From JBOGZD01 sp050697155 (GTDB lineage Bacteria > Actinomycetota > Thermoleophilia > Solirubrobacterales > 70-9), in assembly GCA_050697155.1 (NCBI GenBank), contig JBOGZD010000020.1:1-31002 (forward strand): a stretch of 31,002 bases of DNA, read 5' to 3'. The notes under the pieces were generated by a model that was given only the letters and a program-made list of their open reading frames with translations, was not told the origin of the DNA and ran no database searches. Positions 22,997 through 29,676 of this stretch are shown one piece after another. Positions within the stretch are counted from its first letter, which is position 1; each line of letters opens with the position of its first letter. A program made the translations under genes and the position numbers.

Positions 22997-24027
22997 TGCA
23001 GATCTCGGTCGTCCTCTCGACCCTGGGCAACTACGACGGGCTGGGTCGCGTCCTCGACGGCTATGAGCGCCAGCACCCGGCCCCGGACGGCTTCGAGGTG
23101 ATCGTCGTCGTCGATGCCGCCGAGCCCGATCTCGGCGCCGCCGACGCCGCGATCGGCTGCCGCCCGTATCCGGTGCGCCGCTTGCGGGGCGCGGTTCCTG
23201 GGCTGTCGGCGAACCGAAACGCCGGCTGGCGCGCTGCGACCGCGGCTCTGGTGCTGTTCGCCGACAACGACACACTCCCCGAGCCGCAGCTCGTCGCCGA
23301 ACACATCGAGTGGCACACGGAGCATCCGGCGGAGGAGGTCGCGGTGCTCGGCCACGTGCGCTGGGCGCGCAAGGTGCACGTCACCTCGTTCATGCACTGG
23401 CTCGACCACGGGATTCAGTTCGACTACCCCAGCATCGAGGGGATCGAGGCCGGCTGGGCTCGTTTCTACGGCGCCAACGTCTCCCTCAAACGCAGCTTCA
23501 TCGAGCGCGTCGGCGGCTTCGACGAGCGGCGCCTGCCCTATCTCTACGACGACCTCGATTTTGGCTACCGAGCGAGCAAGCTGGGGCTCCGCGTGCTCTA
23601 CAACCGTCGGGCGACGGTGGAGCACCTACGCGAGGTCGACCTCCCCTACTGGCAGCAGCGCATGGATCGTGCCGCCACGGCCGAGCGCGAGTTCGTGCGC
23701 AAGCATCCCGAGCTCGAGCCGTACTTCTTCCGCATGTTCAGCCACGCCGCCGAGCTCGAGCCCGCGAGCGGGCGCGGCAGGCACCTGATCCGGCTGGTGC
23801 CCCGCTCGGTGCCGTGGCTCGGAGAGCGGGTCTGGACGAGCGCCGACCTCTACTACCGCCAGCAGCTCGCCCCCTACTTCCTCGAGGCGTGGGAACGCCA
23901 GGAATCGGAGTCGGCGCCGGCCGAGGGACGAATCGTCGCGCCCTACCTGCTCGACCGCGACGCGGTCGGCTCGCCCTCGGGCGAGGGCTCCCAGCCTGGC
24001 GGCTCCTCCCCGGGCGGGCCGAAGTAG
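22996..24027 (+). CDS. Glycosyltransferase family 2
   Basis: A 343-aa GT-A enzyme. ISVVLSTLGNYDGL begins the nucleotide-binding strand. VIVVVDAAEPD follows, then PGLSANRNAGWRAA, and the DxD-type metal site reads FADNDTLPEP. GANVSLKRSFIERVGGFDERRLPYLYDDLDFGYRASKLG is the classical GT2 acceptor-side block with the ED/DD-like catalytic acid. No membrane helix is seen. ATG 22996 overlaps the stop of methyltransferase D (TGATG). The last 28 codons lie in an 85-bp tail-to-tail overlap with the acyltransferase gene and give a low-complexity Gly/Ser/Pro tail. It probably adds a sugar to the lipid-linked glycan. Donor unknown. Confidence 0.9.
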   Translation: MQISVVLSTLGNYDGLGRVLDGYERQHPAPDGFEVIVVVDAAEPDLGAADAAIGCRPYPVRRLRGAVPGLSANRNAGWRAATAALVLFADNDTLPEPQLVAEHIEWHTEHPAEEVAVLGHVRWARKVHVTSFMHWLDHGIQFDYPSIEGIEAGWARFYGANVSLKRSFIERVGGFDERRLPYLYDDLDFGYRASKLGLRVLYNRRATVEHLREVDLPYWQQRMDRAATAEREFVRKHPELEPYFFRMFSHAAELEPASGRGRHLIRLVPRSVPWLGERVWTSADLYYRQQLAPYFLEAWERQESESAPAEGRIVAPYLLDRDAVGSPSGEGSQPGGSSPGGPK

Positions 24028-24626
24028 TCGATCACCCGCGCGGGCACCCCGGCCGCCAGGCAGTAGGGCGGGATCTCGCGCGAAACGACCGCGTTCGCAC
24101 CGATCACCGAGCGGGTGCCGATGCTGTTCACGATGGTGCACTTGGAGTGGATCTGGGCGCCGTCCTCGATCCTGATCGCGCGGTAGTCGTAGCCCTGGGC
24201 GAGGAAGTGCCGGTCGAGGTCGCGGAAGCGGTGGCTGCCGTCGGCGACGTAGGTCGCCTGGCCGAGGCCGCAGCCCTCGCCGATCTCGATCGAGGTGTTG
24301 CAGGTGATGATCACGTCATAGGTGAGGTAGGAGCCGGCGCCGATCACGATCTTGGCGTCGGGCCCGCCGAGCTCGGCGCGGAACCCGCGCCGGAACTCGA
24401 CCCCCGGCCCGACGATGAACTTGCCGCCGAACGGCACGTGGAGGCTGAACCCCGGGCCGAGATAGACCGGCTCGGTGAAGCGGATCTCCGCGTGCGGGTT
24501 GCGGATCAGCACCCACCACTTGCGAAACCGCGACATCACCCGCGGGCCCCAGCGGTAGCCGATCCGGGCCCAGAACCTGAGCAGGGCGTGCCACGCCGGC
24601 TGCAGCGTCCGCCGCACCGCACTCAC
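23943..24626 (-). CDS. Hexapeptide-repeat acyltransferase
   Basis: A 227-aa left-handed beta-helix protein of the acetyltransferase/WbbJ-LacA type. After a basic N-terminus with aromatic residues (RFRKWWVLIRNPHAEIRF), hexapeptide turns run through GPGFSLHVPFGGKFIVGPGVEF, AKIVIGAGSYL and TSIEIGEGCGLGQ. GANAVVSREIPPYCLAAGVPARVI is the standard end of these enzymes. A His in DGSHRF is placed like the catalytic His. It likely O-acetylates a sugar as a trimer, using acetyl-CoA. GTG 24626 overlaps the stop of methyltransferase E (GTGA), so both modify presumably the same product. The Pro/Glu-rich tail overlaps the convergent glycosyltransferase by 85 bp. Frames further upstream on this strand are antisense shadow. 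Confidence 0.88.
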   Translation of the reverse strand: MSAVRRTLQPAWHALLRFWARIGYRWGPRVMSRFRKWWVLIRNPHAEIRFTEPVYLGPGFSLHVPFGGKFIVGPGVEFRRGFRAELGGPDAKIVIGAGSYLTYDVIITCNTSIEIGEGCGLGQATYVADGSHRFRDLDRHFLAQGYDYRAIRIEDGAQIHSKCTIVNSIGTRSVIGANAVVSREIPPYCLAAGVPARVIDYFGPPGEEPPGWEPSPEGEPTASRSSR

Positions 24627-25390
24627 GCTCGCGGTCCCCGGGCGTGGACGACGACGTGGGGCACCGCCCCCCGGCGATCGCGAAAGCGCATCCTGAAGCG
24701 GCCGTGGACGCGGGGATCCTCGAACCGCGCGCAGCGGATCATCGAGACCCAGGTGCGCGGCGACGGCCGCCACCAGGTCGACCAGGGCGTCTCGCCGCGG
24801 AACTCGGCGGCGTTGATCGGCAGCAGCGCGAGCCGCCGGCTGTATTCGTCGGCGAGCACGAACCGGTCCTCGCACAGCGCCGCCATCCGCTCGAGCGCGA
24901 GCATCGGGTCGCGCAGGTGGATCAGCACCGAGCCGCAGAAGACGAGGTCGAAGCGCCCCCCGAGCGCCTCGGGGGTCGCCTCGTAGATCGAGCCGCCGAC
25001 CCGGCGGACGGAGCTGCCGAGGACGTCGCGGGCGAGGCGGAACCCCTCGCCCCGCTCGCCGTCCTCGCTCGGGCGCAGCCGCGGCGGCCAGTCGAGGTCC
25101 TGGATCCGGTCGACGTCTAGCGCCGTCACCTCGCCCCCGCGTCGCTCGAGCTCGAACGCCCAGAAGCCCTCGAAGGTGCCGACGTCGAGGCAGCGCTTGC
25201 CGGAGAGGTCGTCGGGGAGCCCGTAGCGATCGACGTAGGGACGGAGGTCGAACATCCCCGGCGTGACCAGCCCCGGCGCCAGCTCCTGGGTGTGGTACCA
25301 GCCGATCCCGTCCAGCCGCGCCCGCAGCCGGGCGACGGCGTCGGCGTCCCGCCCTCCGCCCACGCGATCGGCCTCTGCTTGCTCCTGCAC
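24623..25390 (-). CDS. SAM-dependent methyltransferase, WYHT family (copy E)
   Basis: A 255-aa class I methyltransferase with GWYHTQELAPGLVTPGMFDLR (tryptophan at 31), motif I LDVGTFEGFWAFELERRG, ALDVDRIQDLDW, VLGSSVRRV and SVLIHLRDPMLALERM. The aromatic block near the C-terminal third is WSTWWRPSPRTW. Its closest relative here by layout is copy A, since both have WAFE-ERRG and LDWP/ADWT after strand 2. The GTG start at 25390 lies 9 nt after a TAGCTT box that mirrors the box of the divergent epimerase. It is followed without a gap by the acyltransferase. It probably methylates a sugar hydroxyl, by context only. Confidence 0.85.
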   Translation of the reverse strand: MQEQAEADRVGGGRDADAVARLRARLDGIGWYHTQELAPGLVTPGMFDLRPYVDRYGLPDDLSGKRCLDVGTFEGFWAFELERRGGEVTALDVDRIQDLDWPPRLRPSEDGERGEGFRLARDVLGSSVRRVGGSIYEATPEALGGRFDLVFCGSVLIHLRDPMLALERMAALCEDRFVLADEYSRRLALLPINAAEFRGETPWSTWWRPSPRTWVSMIRCARFEDPRVHGRFRMRFRDRRGAVPHVVVHARGPRA

Positions 25391-25399
25391 GGCCCGCGA

Positions 25400-25405
25400 A
25401 AGCTA
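25400..25405 (-). promoter_or_regulatory. -10 box of the methyltransferase E unit
   Basis: TAGCTT on the minus strand lies exactly 9 nt before GTG 25390. The 7-bp sequence CTAGCTT recurs in mirror orientation at 25462-25468, 9 nt before the opposite start. Confidence 0.5.
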
Positions 25406-25462
25406 GACGATTCATGCCAACCGCTCGCGCGGTTACGTGCGGCTACGGCGGATCGGTTGCGC

Positions 25463-25468
25463 TAGCTT
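25463..25468 (+). promoter_or_regulatory. -10 box of the epimerase gene
   Basis: TAGCTT lies exactly 9 nt before ATG 25478, identical in sequence and spacing to the box serving methyltransferase E in the other direction. Confidence 0.5.
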
Positions 25469-25477
25469 GGGCGCCCG

Positions 25478-26587
25478 ATGTCGAGCGAGGAAGCGATCGA
25501 GGCGGGAGCGGCGGCGCTGGGCGCGCGCGGCAACGGGCTCGCGCCGGAGGCGCCCCGGCCGGGCGAGACTGTGCTGGTGACGGGCGGCGCCGGCTACATC
25601 GGCTGCGTGCTGGTCGAGCGCCTGCTCGAGCGCGGCTACCGGGTCCGGGTCCTCGACCGCCTCTACTGGGGCGAGGAGACGCTCGCCGACGTAGCCGACC
25701 GGATCGAGCTCGTCGTCGCCGACGTCCGCGACGTTCCCACCGATGCCCTCGACGGGATCGACGGGGTGCTCCACCTCGCCGGGCTCTCCAACGACCCGAC
25801 CGCCGAGTACGACCCGGAGGCGAACTGGCAGATGAACGCGATCGCCACCGAGGCGATCGCCCGCAGCTGCACGGAGCGCGGGATCGAGCGCTTCGTCTTC
25901 GCCTCCTCGTGCTCCCTCTATGACGGCCTGCCGCCGGCGATGCACGACGAGTCGGCGACGATCGAGTCCGCCCGCGGCGCCTACGCCGAGTCGAAGCGCT
26001 ACGCCGAGGGCGCCCTGCTTGGGCTCGTCGACGACGGGCTCTGCCCGGTGATCCTGCGCAACGGCACCGTCTACGGCCACAGCGCGCGGATGCGCTACGA
26101 CCTGGTCGTCAACACGTTCGTCAAGGACGCCTTGCTCGCCGGGCGGCTGCTGCTGCACGGGGGCGGCTGGATGTGGCGACCGCTGGTCGACATCCGCGAC
26201 GCCGCCGACGCGATGATCGCCGTCTACGAGGCCGACACCGACCTGGTCCGCGGCGAGGTCTTCAACGTCCTGCACTCGAACTACCAGATCCGCGAGCTGG
26301 CGATGCTCGTCGCCGGCTCGGTGCAGCTGCTCGGGCGGCAGGTCGAGCTGGAGGAGGCGCCGCTGCCGAGCCTGAACCGCAACTACGAGTGCTCGAACGC
26401 GAAGCTCTCTGCCCGGCTCGGCTTCATCCCCAGCCGCTCGGTCGTCGACGCGGTCGCCGACCTGCTGCCGAGGATCGACCTCTCCGACCCGGCGAAGCTC
26501 ACCGACCCGCGCTTCTACAACATCCGCTGGCTCGAGCTGCTCTCTGAGGTCAAGCCGCGGCTGGAGTCGTTCCAGAAGGTCCTGTGA
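25478..26587 (+). CDS. NAD-dependent sugar epimerase/dehydratase (extended SDR)
   Basis: A 369-aa extended short-chain dehydrogenase. A 28-residue N-terminal extension precedes the Rossmann motif TGGAGYIG (about 34-41). Then come the HLAGLSNDPT loop, FASSCSLYDG with the active-site Ser region, and the catalytic YAESK (Tyr and Lys). LRNGTVYGHSARMRYDLVVN and the WRPLVDIRDAADAM block follow, and it ends with a long helical C-terminus. It would epimerise or dehydrate a nucleotide-activated sugar. The SNDPT loop resembles a subgroup seen in many glycan loci and not RmlB, whose dehydratase signature is absent. The rfbD gene follows 7 nt later, so the two likely share a transcript and a sugar pathway. 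Confidence 0.9.
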   Translation: MSSEEAIEAGAAALGARGNGLAPEAPRPGETVLVTGGAGYIGCVLVERLLERGYRVRVLDRLYWGEETLADVADRIELVVADVRDVPTDALDGIDGVLHLAGLSNDPTAEYDPEANWQMNAIATEAIARSCTERGIERFVFASSCSLYDGLPPAMHDESATIESARGAYAESKRYAEGALLGLVDDGLCPVILRNGTVYGHSARMRYDLVVNTFVKDALLAGRLLLHGGGWMWRPLVDIRDAADAMIAVYEADTDLVRGEVFNVLHSNYQIRELAMLVAGSVQLLGRQVELEEAPLPSLNRNYECSNAKLSARLGFIPSRSVVDAVADLLPRIDLSDPAKLTDPRFYNIRWLELLSEVKPRLESFQKVL

Positions 26588-26594
26588 GCGGTCC

Positions 26595-27443
26595 GTGCGG
26601 GCGCTGATCACCGGCGCCGCCGGCCAGCTCGGCAGCGACCTGGAGGCGATCCTCCCCGACGCGCTCGCCCGCGACCACGCCGCGCTCGAGATCACCGACG
26701 AGGGCGCCGTCGAGACCGCGATCGCCGACGCCACGCCCGAGGTCGTGTTCAACTGCGCCGCCTACCACAACGTCGACGAGTGCGAGCGCAGCGAGCAGGC
26801 GGCGGCGCGGGTCAACGTCGAGGCGGTAAAGCGGCTCGCCGAGGCCTGCGCCGGCGCCGGCGCGAAGCTGGTCCACTTCTCGACCAACTACGTCTTCGAC
26901 GGCAGCCGCGACGCGCCCTACGGCGAGCACGACCTCCCGAGCCCTCGCAGCGTCTACGCGATCACCAAGCTCGCCGGAGAGCACGCCGCGCTCGCTTACC
27001 GCCCGGGCGCGCTCGTCGTCCGCACCGCCGGCCTCTACGGTCGCGCCGGCAACGTCTCGAAGGGGGGCAACTTCGCTCAGCGGATGGTCGCCCGCGCGCG
27101 CTCCGGCGAGCCGATCCGGATGGTCTCCGACCAGCGGCTCACCCCCACCTTCACCGCCGATCTCGCGCCCGCCGTCGTCGACGCCCTCGACGCGGGCGCC
27201 GAGGGCATCCTCCACTTGACGAACGCGGGCGCCTGCTCCTGGCACGAGTTCACGCTCGCGATCCTCGCCGAGACCGGGATCGAGGCCGAGGTCGAGGCGG
27301 TGCAGACGAGCCGCCGTCCGGGCACCGCCGAGCGGCCGCTGAACGGCGTCCTGGCGAGGCCGCGAGCGGACGAGCTCGGCCTGGCCCTGCTTCGCGACTG
27401 GCGCGAGGCGCTCGCCGAGTACCTCGCCAGCGCCGAGCTCTAG
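26595..27443 (+). CDS. rfbD: dTDP-4-dehydrorhamnose reductase
   Basis: It makes dTDP-L-rhamnose by NAD(P)H reduction of the 4-keto sugar, the last step of the pathway. The 282-aa protein has TGAAGQLGSDL at the N-terminus, CAAYHNVDECE, HFSTNYVFDG, the catalytic YAITKLAGE, RTAGLYGRAGN and a C-terminal RPLNGVLA segment, all hallmarks of RmlD/RfbD. The length is normal. The start is GTG, 7 nt after the epimerase stop, without a clear ribosome site. The stop shares the bases CTAG with the convergent RmlC gene. RmlA and RmlB are not in the window and must be encoded elsewhere if the pathway is complete. Confidence 0.93.
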   Translation: MRALITGAAGQLGSDLEAILPDALARDHAALEITDEGAVETAIADATPEVVFNCAAYHNVDECERSEQAAARVNVEAVKRLAEACAGAGAKLVHFSTNYVFDGSRDAPYGEHDLPSPRSVYAITKLAGEHAALAYRPGALVVRTAGLYGRAGNVSKGGNFAQRMVARARSGEPIRMVSDQRLTPTFTADLAPAVVDALDAGAEGILHLTNAGACSWHEFTLAILAETGIEAEVEAVQTSRRPGTAERPLNGVLARPRADELGLALLRDWREALAEYLASAEL

Positions 27444-28009
27444 CTCGGCTGGGCCTCGTAGACGAACGGCAGCTCGTCGGCGATCTCGGCGAGCCGCGGC
27501 GCCGAGGCGTCGCGGGCCGACGGCTTCAGCTCGAGTCCCGGCGGCCACTCGATCCCGACCTCGGGGTCGTCGTAGGCGATCCCGCGCTCGATCGACTCGT
27601 CGTAGTAGGCCGAGCACTTGTAGAGCACGTCGGCGCTCTCGGAGACCACGCAGAAGCCGTGCGCGAAGCCGATCGGGCAGTAGACCTGGCGCAGGTTCTG
27701 GTCGTCGAGCTCGAACGCCTCCCACTCGCCGAAGGTCGGCGAGCCCCGGCGCAGGTCGACGACGACGTCGACGATCGCCCCACTCGAGCAGCGCACCAGC
27801 TTCGCCATCCCGGCGCCGACCTGGAAGTGCATCCCGCGAACGATCCCGCGGCGCGAGCGCGAGTGGTTGTCCTGGACGAACTCGTCCTCGATCCCGAGCT
27901 CGGCGAGCACGCTGGCGCGGTAGGTCTCGGCAAAGAAGCCGCGCTCGTCGCCGTGGATCACGGGCTCGATCAGGATCGGGCCGTCGATGCGTGTCTCGAG
28001 CCGCTTCAA
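27440..28009 (-). CDS. rfbC: dTDP-4-dehydrorhamnose 3,5-epimerase family protein
   Basis: A 189-aa cupin enzyme that epimerises C3 and C5 of dTDP-4-keto-6-deoxyglucose on the way to dTDP-L-rhamnose. It shows IHGDERGFFAETYR, the active-site QDNHSRSRRGIVRGMHFQ (catalytic His in GMHF), GFAHGF, and YKCSAYYD with the tyrosine that donates a proton. The start is TTG 28009, supported by a TAGTAT box 9 nt before it; there is no Shine-Dalgarno. It is encoded opposite to rfbD, sharing CTAG at the stops, so the two pathway enzymes are not in one operon. Related enzymes that epimerise only C3 or C5 exist, so rhamnose is the likely, not certain, product. Confidence 0.92.
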   Translation of the reverse strand: MKRLETRIDGPILIEPVIHGDERGFFAETYRASVLAELGIEDEFVQDNHSRSRRGIVRGMHFQVGAGMAKLVRCSSGAIVDVVVDLRRGSPTFGEWEAFELDDQNLRQVYCPIGFAHGFCVVSESADVLYKCSAYYDESIERGIAYDDPEVGIEWPPGLELKPSARDASAPRLAEIADELPFVYEAQPS

Positions 28010-28018
28010 CGGCCGCGG

Positions 28019-28025
28019 ATACTAT
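28019..28025. promoter_or_regulatory. Overlapping divergent -10 boxes
   Basis: Minus-strand TAGTAT (28024-28019) lies 9 nt before the TTG of rfbC. Plus-strand TACTAT (28020-28025) lies 10 nt before the ATG of the next methyltransferase. The two boxes share five base pairs, so one 26-bp gap serves both genes. Confidence 0.55.
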
Positions 28026-28035
28026 TCGCCGCCGC

Positions 28036-28698
28036 ATGCGAGTCCGCGACCGGCTCCGCCGGGTGATCAAGTCTCGAGGGGATGCCTGGGACCGCTCGCG
28101 CGAGCGGTGGCGCGCCGCGAAGCCTGACGCCCACCTCACCTGGGGCGCCGAGCTCACCGGGGACGCGTTCATCGACAAGGCCGCGGCGCAGAGCGCCTTC
28201 GGGCCCGATCGCCGCGTGCTCGAGGTCGGGCCAGGCTACGGCCGCGTGCTGCGCAGCTGCCTGGAGCGCGAGATCGAGTTCGAGAGCTGGCTCGGGGTCG
28301 ATCTGTCCGCGGACAACGTCGCTTTTCTCGGCCAGCAGTTCGCCGACGAGAGGATCCGCTTCATCGAGGCCGACGTCGAGCGGGTGGTACTCGACCAACC
28401 GGTCGACACGGTGCTCTCGTCGCTCACCTTCAAGCACCTCTACCCCTCGTTCGAGGCCGCCCTGGCCAACCTGGCGCCGCAGCTGCGCCCCGGGGGCCTC
28501 GTGCTCTTCGACCTGGTCGAGGGCGAGCGGTCCTACTTCGAGGAGGATGACGTCACCTACATCCGCTGGTACCCCCGCGACGAGGTCGACGAGATCGTCC
28601 ACCGCGCGGGACTCGAGCCGGTCGGCTTCGACGAGGTCCAGCACCACCCCGACATCACCCGGCTGCTGGTGGTCGCCCGCCGTCCCGACGGGTCGTGA
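28036..28698 (+). CDS. Class I SAM methyltransferase
   Basis: A 220-aa methyltransferase. The N-terminal helix is basic (MRVRDRLRRVIKSR). Motif I reads LEVGPGYGRVLRSCLE, followed by GVDLSADNV, DTVLSSLTFKHLYPSFEAAL and LRPGGLVLFDLVEG. The C-terminal YIRWYPRDEVDEIVHRAGLEPV is the usual final helix-strand pair of Methyltransf_25/11-like enzymes. The family does not include the WYHT signature. ATG 28036 follows a TACTAT box; open frame further upstream runs into the divergent rfbC promoter and is rejected. The stop overlaps the next glycosyltransferase start (GTGA), so this is another methyltransferase-glycosyltransferase pair. Confidence 0.84.
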   Translation: MRVRDRLRRVIKSRGDAWDRSRERWRAAKPDAHLTWGAELTGDAFIDKAAAQSAFGPDRRVLEVGPGYGRVLRSCLEREIEFESWLGVDLSADNVAFLGQQFADERIRFIEADVERVVLDQPVDTVLSSLTFKHLYPSFEAALANLAPQLRPGGLVLFDLVEGERSYFEEDDVTYIRWYPRDEVDEIVHRAGLEPVGFDEVQHHPDITRLLVVARRPDGS

Positions 28699-29663
28699 GC
28701 CCGGCCGGCGGGACACCGGTCGCGATCGCCGTCGTCTCCACGAACCTGCGCAACTTGCTCGCCGCCTGCCTCGAGTCGATGCGGGCCGACTTCGACGCCG
28801 GCCGGGCAGAGGTCTGGGTGGTCGACAACGCGTCGACCGACGGGTCGCCCGGAATGGTCCGCGAGCGCTTTCCCTGGGTGAAGCTGGTCGCCTCCGAGAG
28901 CAACCTCGGCTACGGACGCGCGATCAACCTCGTCGCCGAGCGCACGACGACGGACTGGGTGGCGCCGGCGAACGAGGACATCGAGTTGCGCCCGGGCGCG
29001 CTCGAGCGGCTGATCGAGGCCGGCTCGGCGCACCCGGAGGCGGCGATCGTCGCGCCGCGGCTCGAGCTGCCCGACGGCTCGACCCAGCACTCGGTCCACT
29101 CGTTCCCGACGCTCGGCTTCAGCCTGCTGTTCAACCTCGGCGTCCATCGGCTCTCGCGCCGACTCGCCGATCGCTGGTGCATCGAGGGCGCCTGGGACTC
29201 GACCCGCTCGCGCGAGGTGCCATGGTCGATCGCGACCTTCATGCTCGTACGCCGCGCCGCCTTCGAGGCCGTCGGCGGGTTCAGCCGCGAGCAGTTCATC
29301 CACTCCGAGGACCTCGACCTCGGCTGGCGGCTCGACCGGGCGGGCTGGCGGACGCGGTTCGAGCCCGGGGCCACGGTGTTTCATGTCGGCAGCGCCGCGA
29401 GTAAGAAAGCGTTCGGAGAGGACCTCTGGAGCCGCTGGATGGCCGCGACCTACTCATGGATGGCGCGCGAACGCGGCCTGCCCCTGACCCGCGCGGTTGC
29501 CGCTGTCAACGTAGCCGGCGCCGCGACCCGCTGGATACTGCTCGCTCCGCTGGCCCGAATCGCTCCCCGGCGATTCGCCCGCTCCCACGCCGCGGCTCGG
29601 GACTGGATCCGCGTCCACCGCACCGGCCTTCGCCCGCGCGCCGAGCTGCTCCGGGAGCATTAG
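28695..29663 (+). CDS. Glycosyltransferase family 2 (rhamnosyltransferase-like)
   Basis: A 322-aa GT-A enzyme with AIAVVSTNLRNLLAACLESM, VWVVDNASTDGSPGMV, ESNLGYGRAINL, the metal-site variant PANEDIELRPGALE, and FMLVRRAAFEAVGGFSREQFIHSEDLDLGWRLDRAGW. The SEDLDLGWR acceptor motif is shared with WbbL-type rhamnosyltransferases, and rfbC/rfbD next door make rhamnose a plausible donor, but other deoxysugars are possible. A weak hydrophobic stretch near 270-290 could dock it on the membrane. GTG 28695 overlaps the methyltransferase stop (GTGA). It ends 13 bp before the convergent GT4 gene. Confidence 0.9.
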   Translation: MSPAGGTPVAIAVVSTNLRNLLAACLESMRADFDAGRAEVWVVDNASTDGSPGMVRERFPWVKLVASESNLGYGRAINLVAERTTTDWVAPANEDIELRPGALERLIEAGSAHPEAAIVAPRLELPDGSTQHSVHSFPTLGFSLLFNLGVHRLSRRLADRWCIEGAWDSTRSREVPWSIATFMLVRRAAFEAVGGFSREQFIHSEDLDLGWRLDRAGWRTRFEPGATVFHVGSAASKKAFGEDLWSRWMAATYSWMARERGLPLTRAVAAVNVAGAATRWILLAPLARIAPRRFARSHAAARDWIRVHRTGLRPRAELLREH

Positions 29664-29676
29664 AACCGTCCTCCGG

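Noticed and set aside
21362..23275. Minus-strand frame running into the flippase from far upstream
   Set aside because: It is antisense to methyltransferase D and to the start of the glycosyltransferase; the flippase start at 21361 is set by the ATGA overlap.
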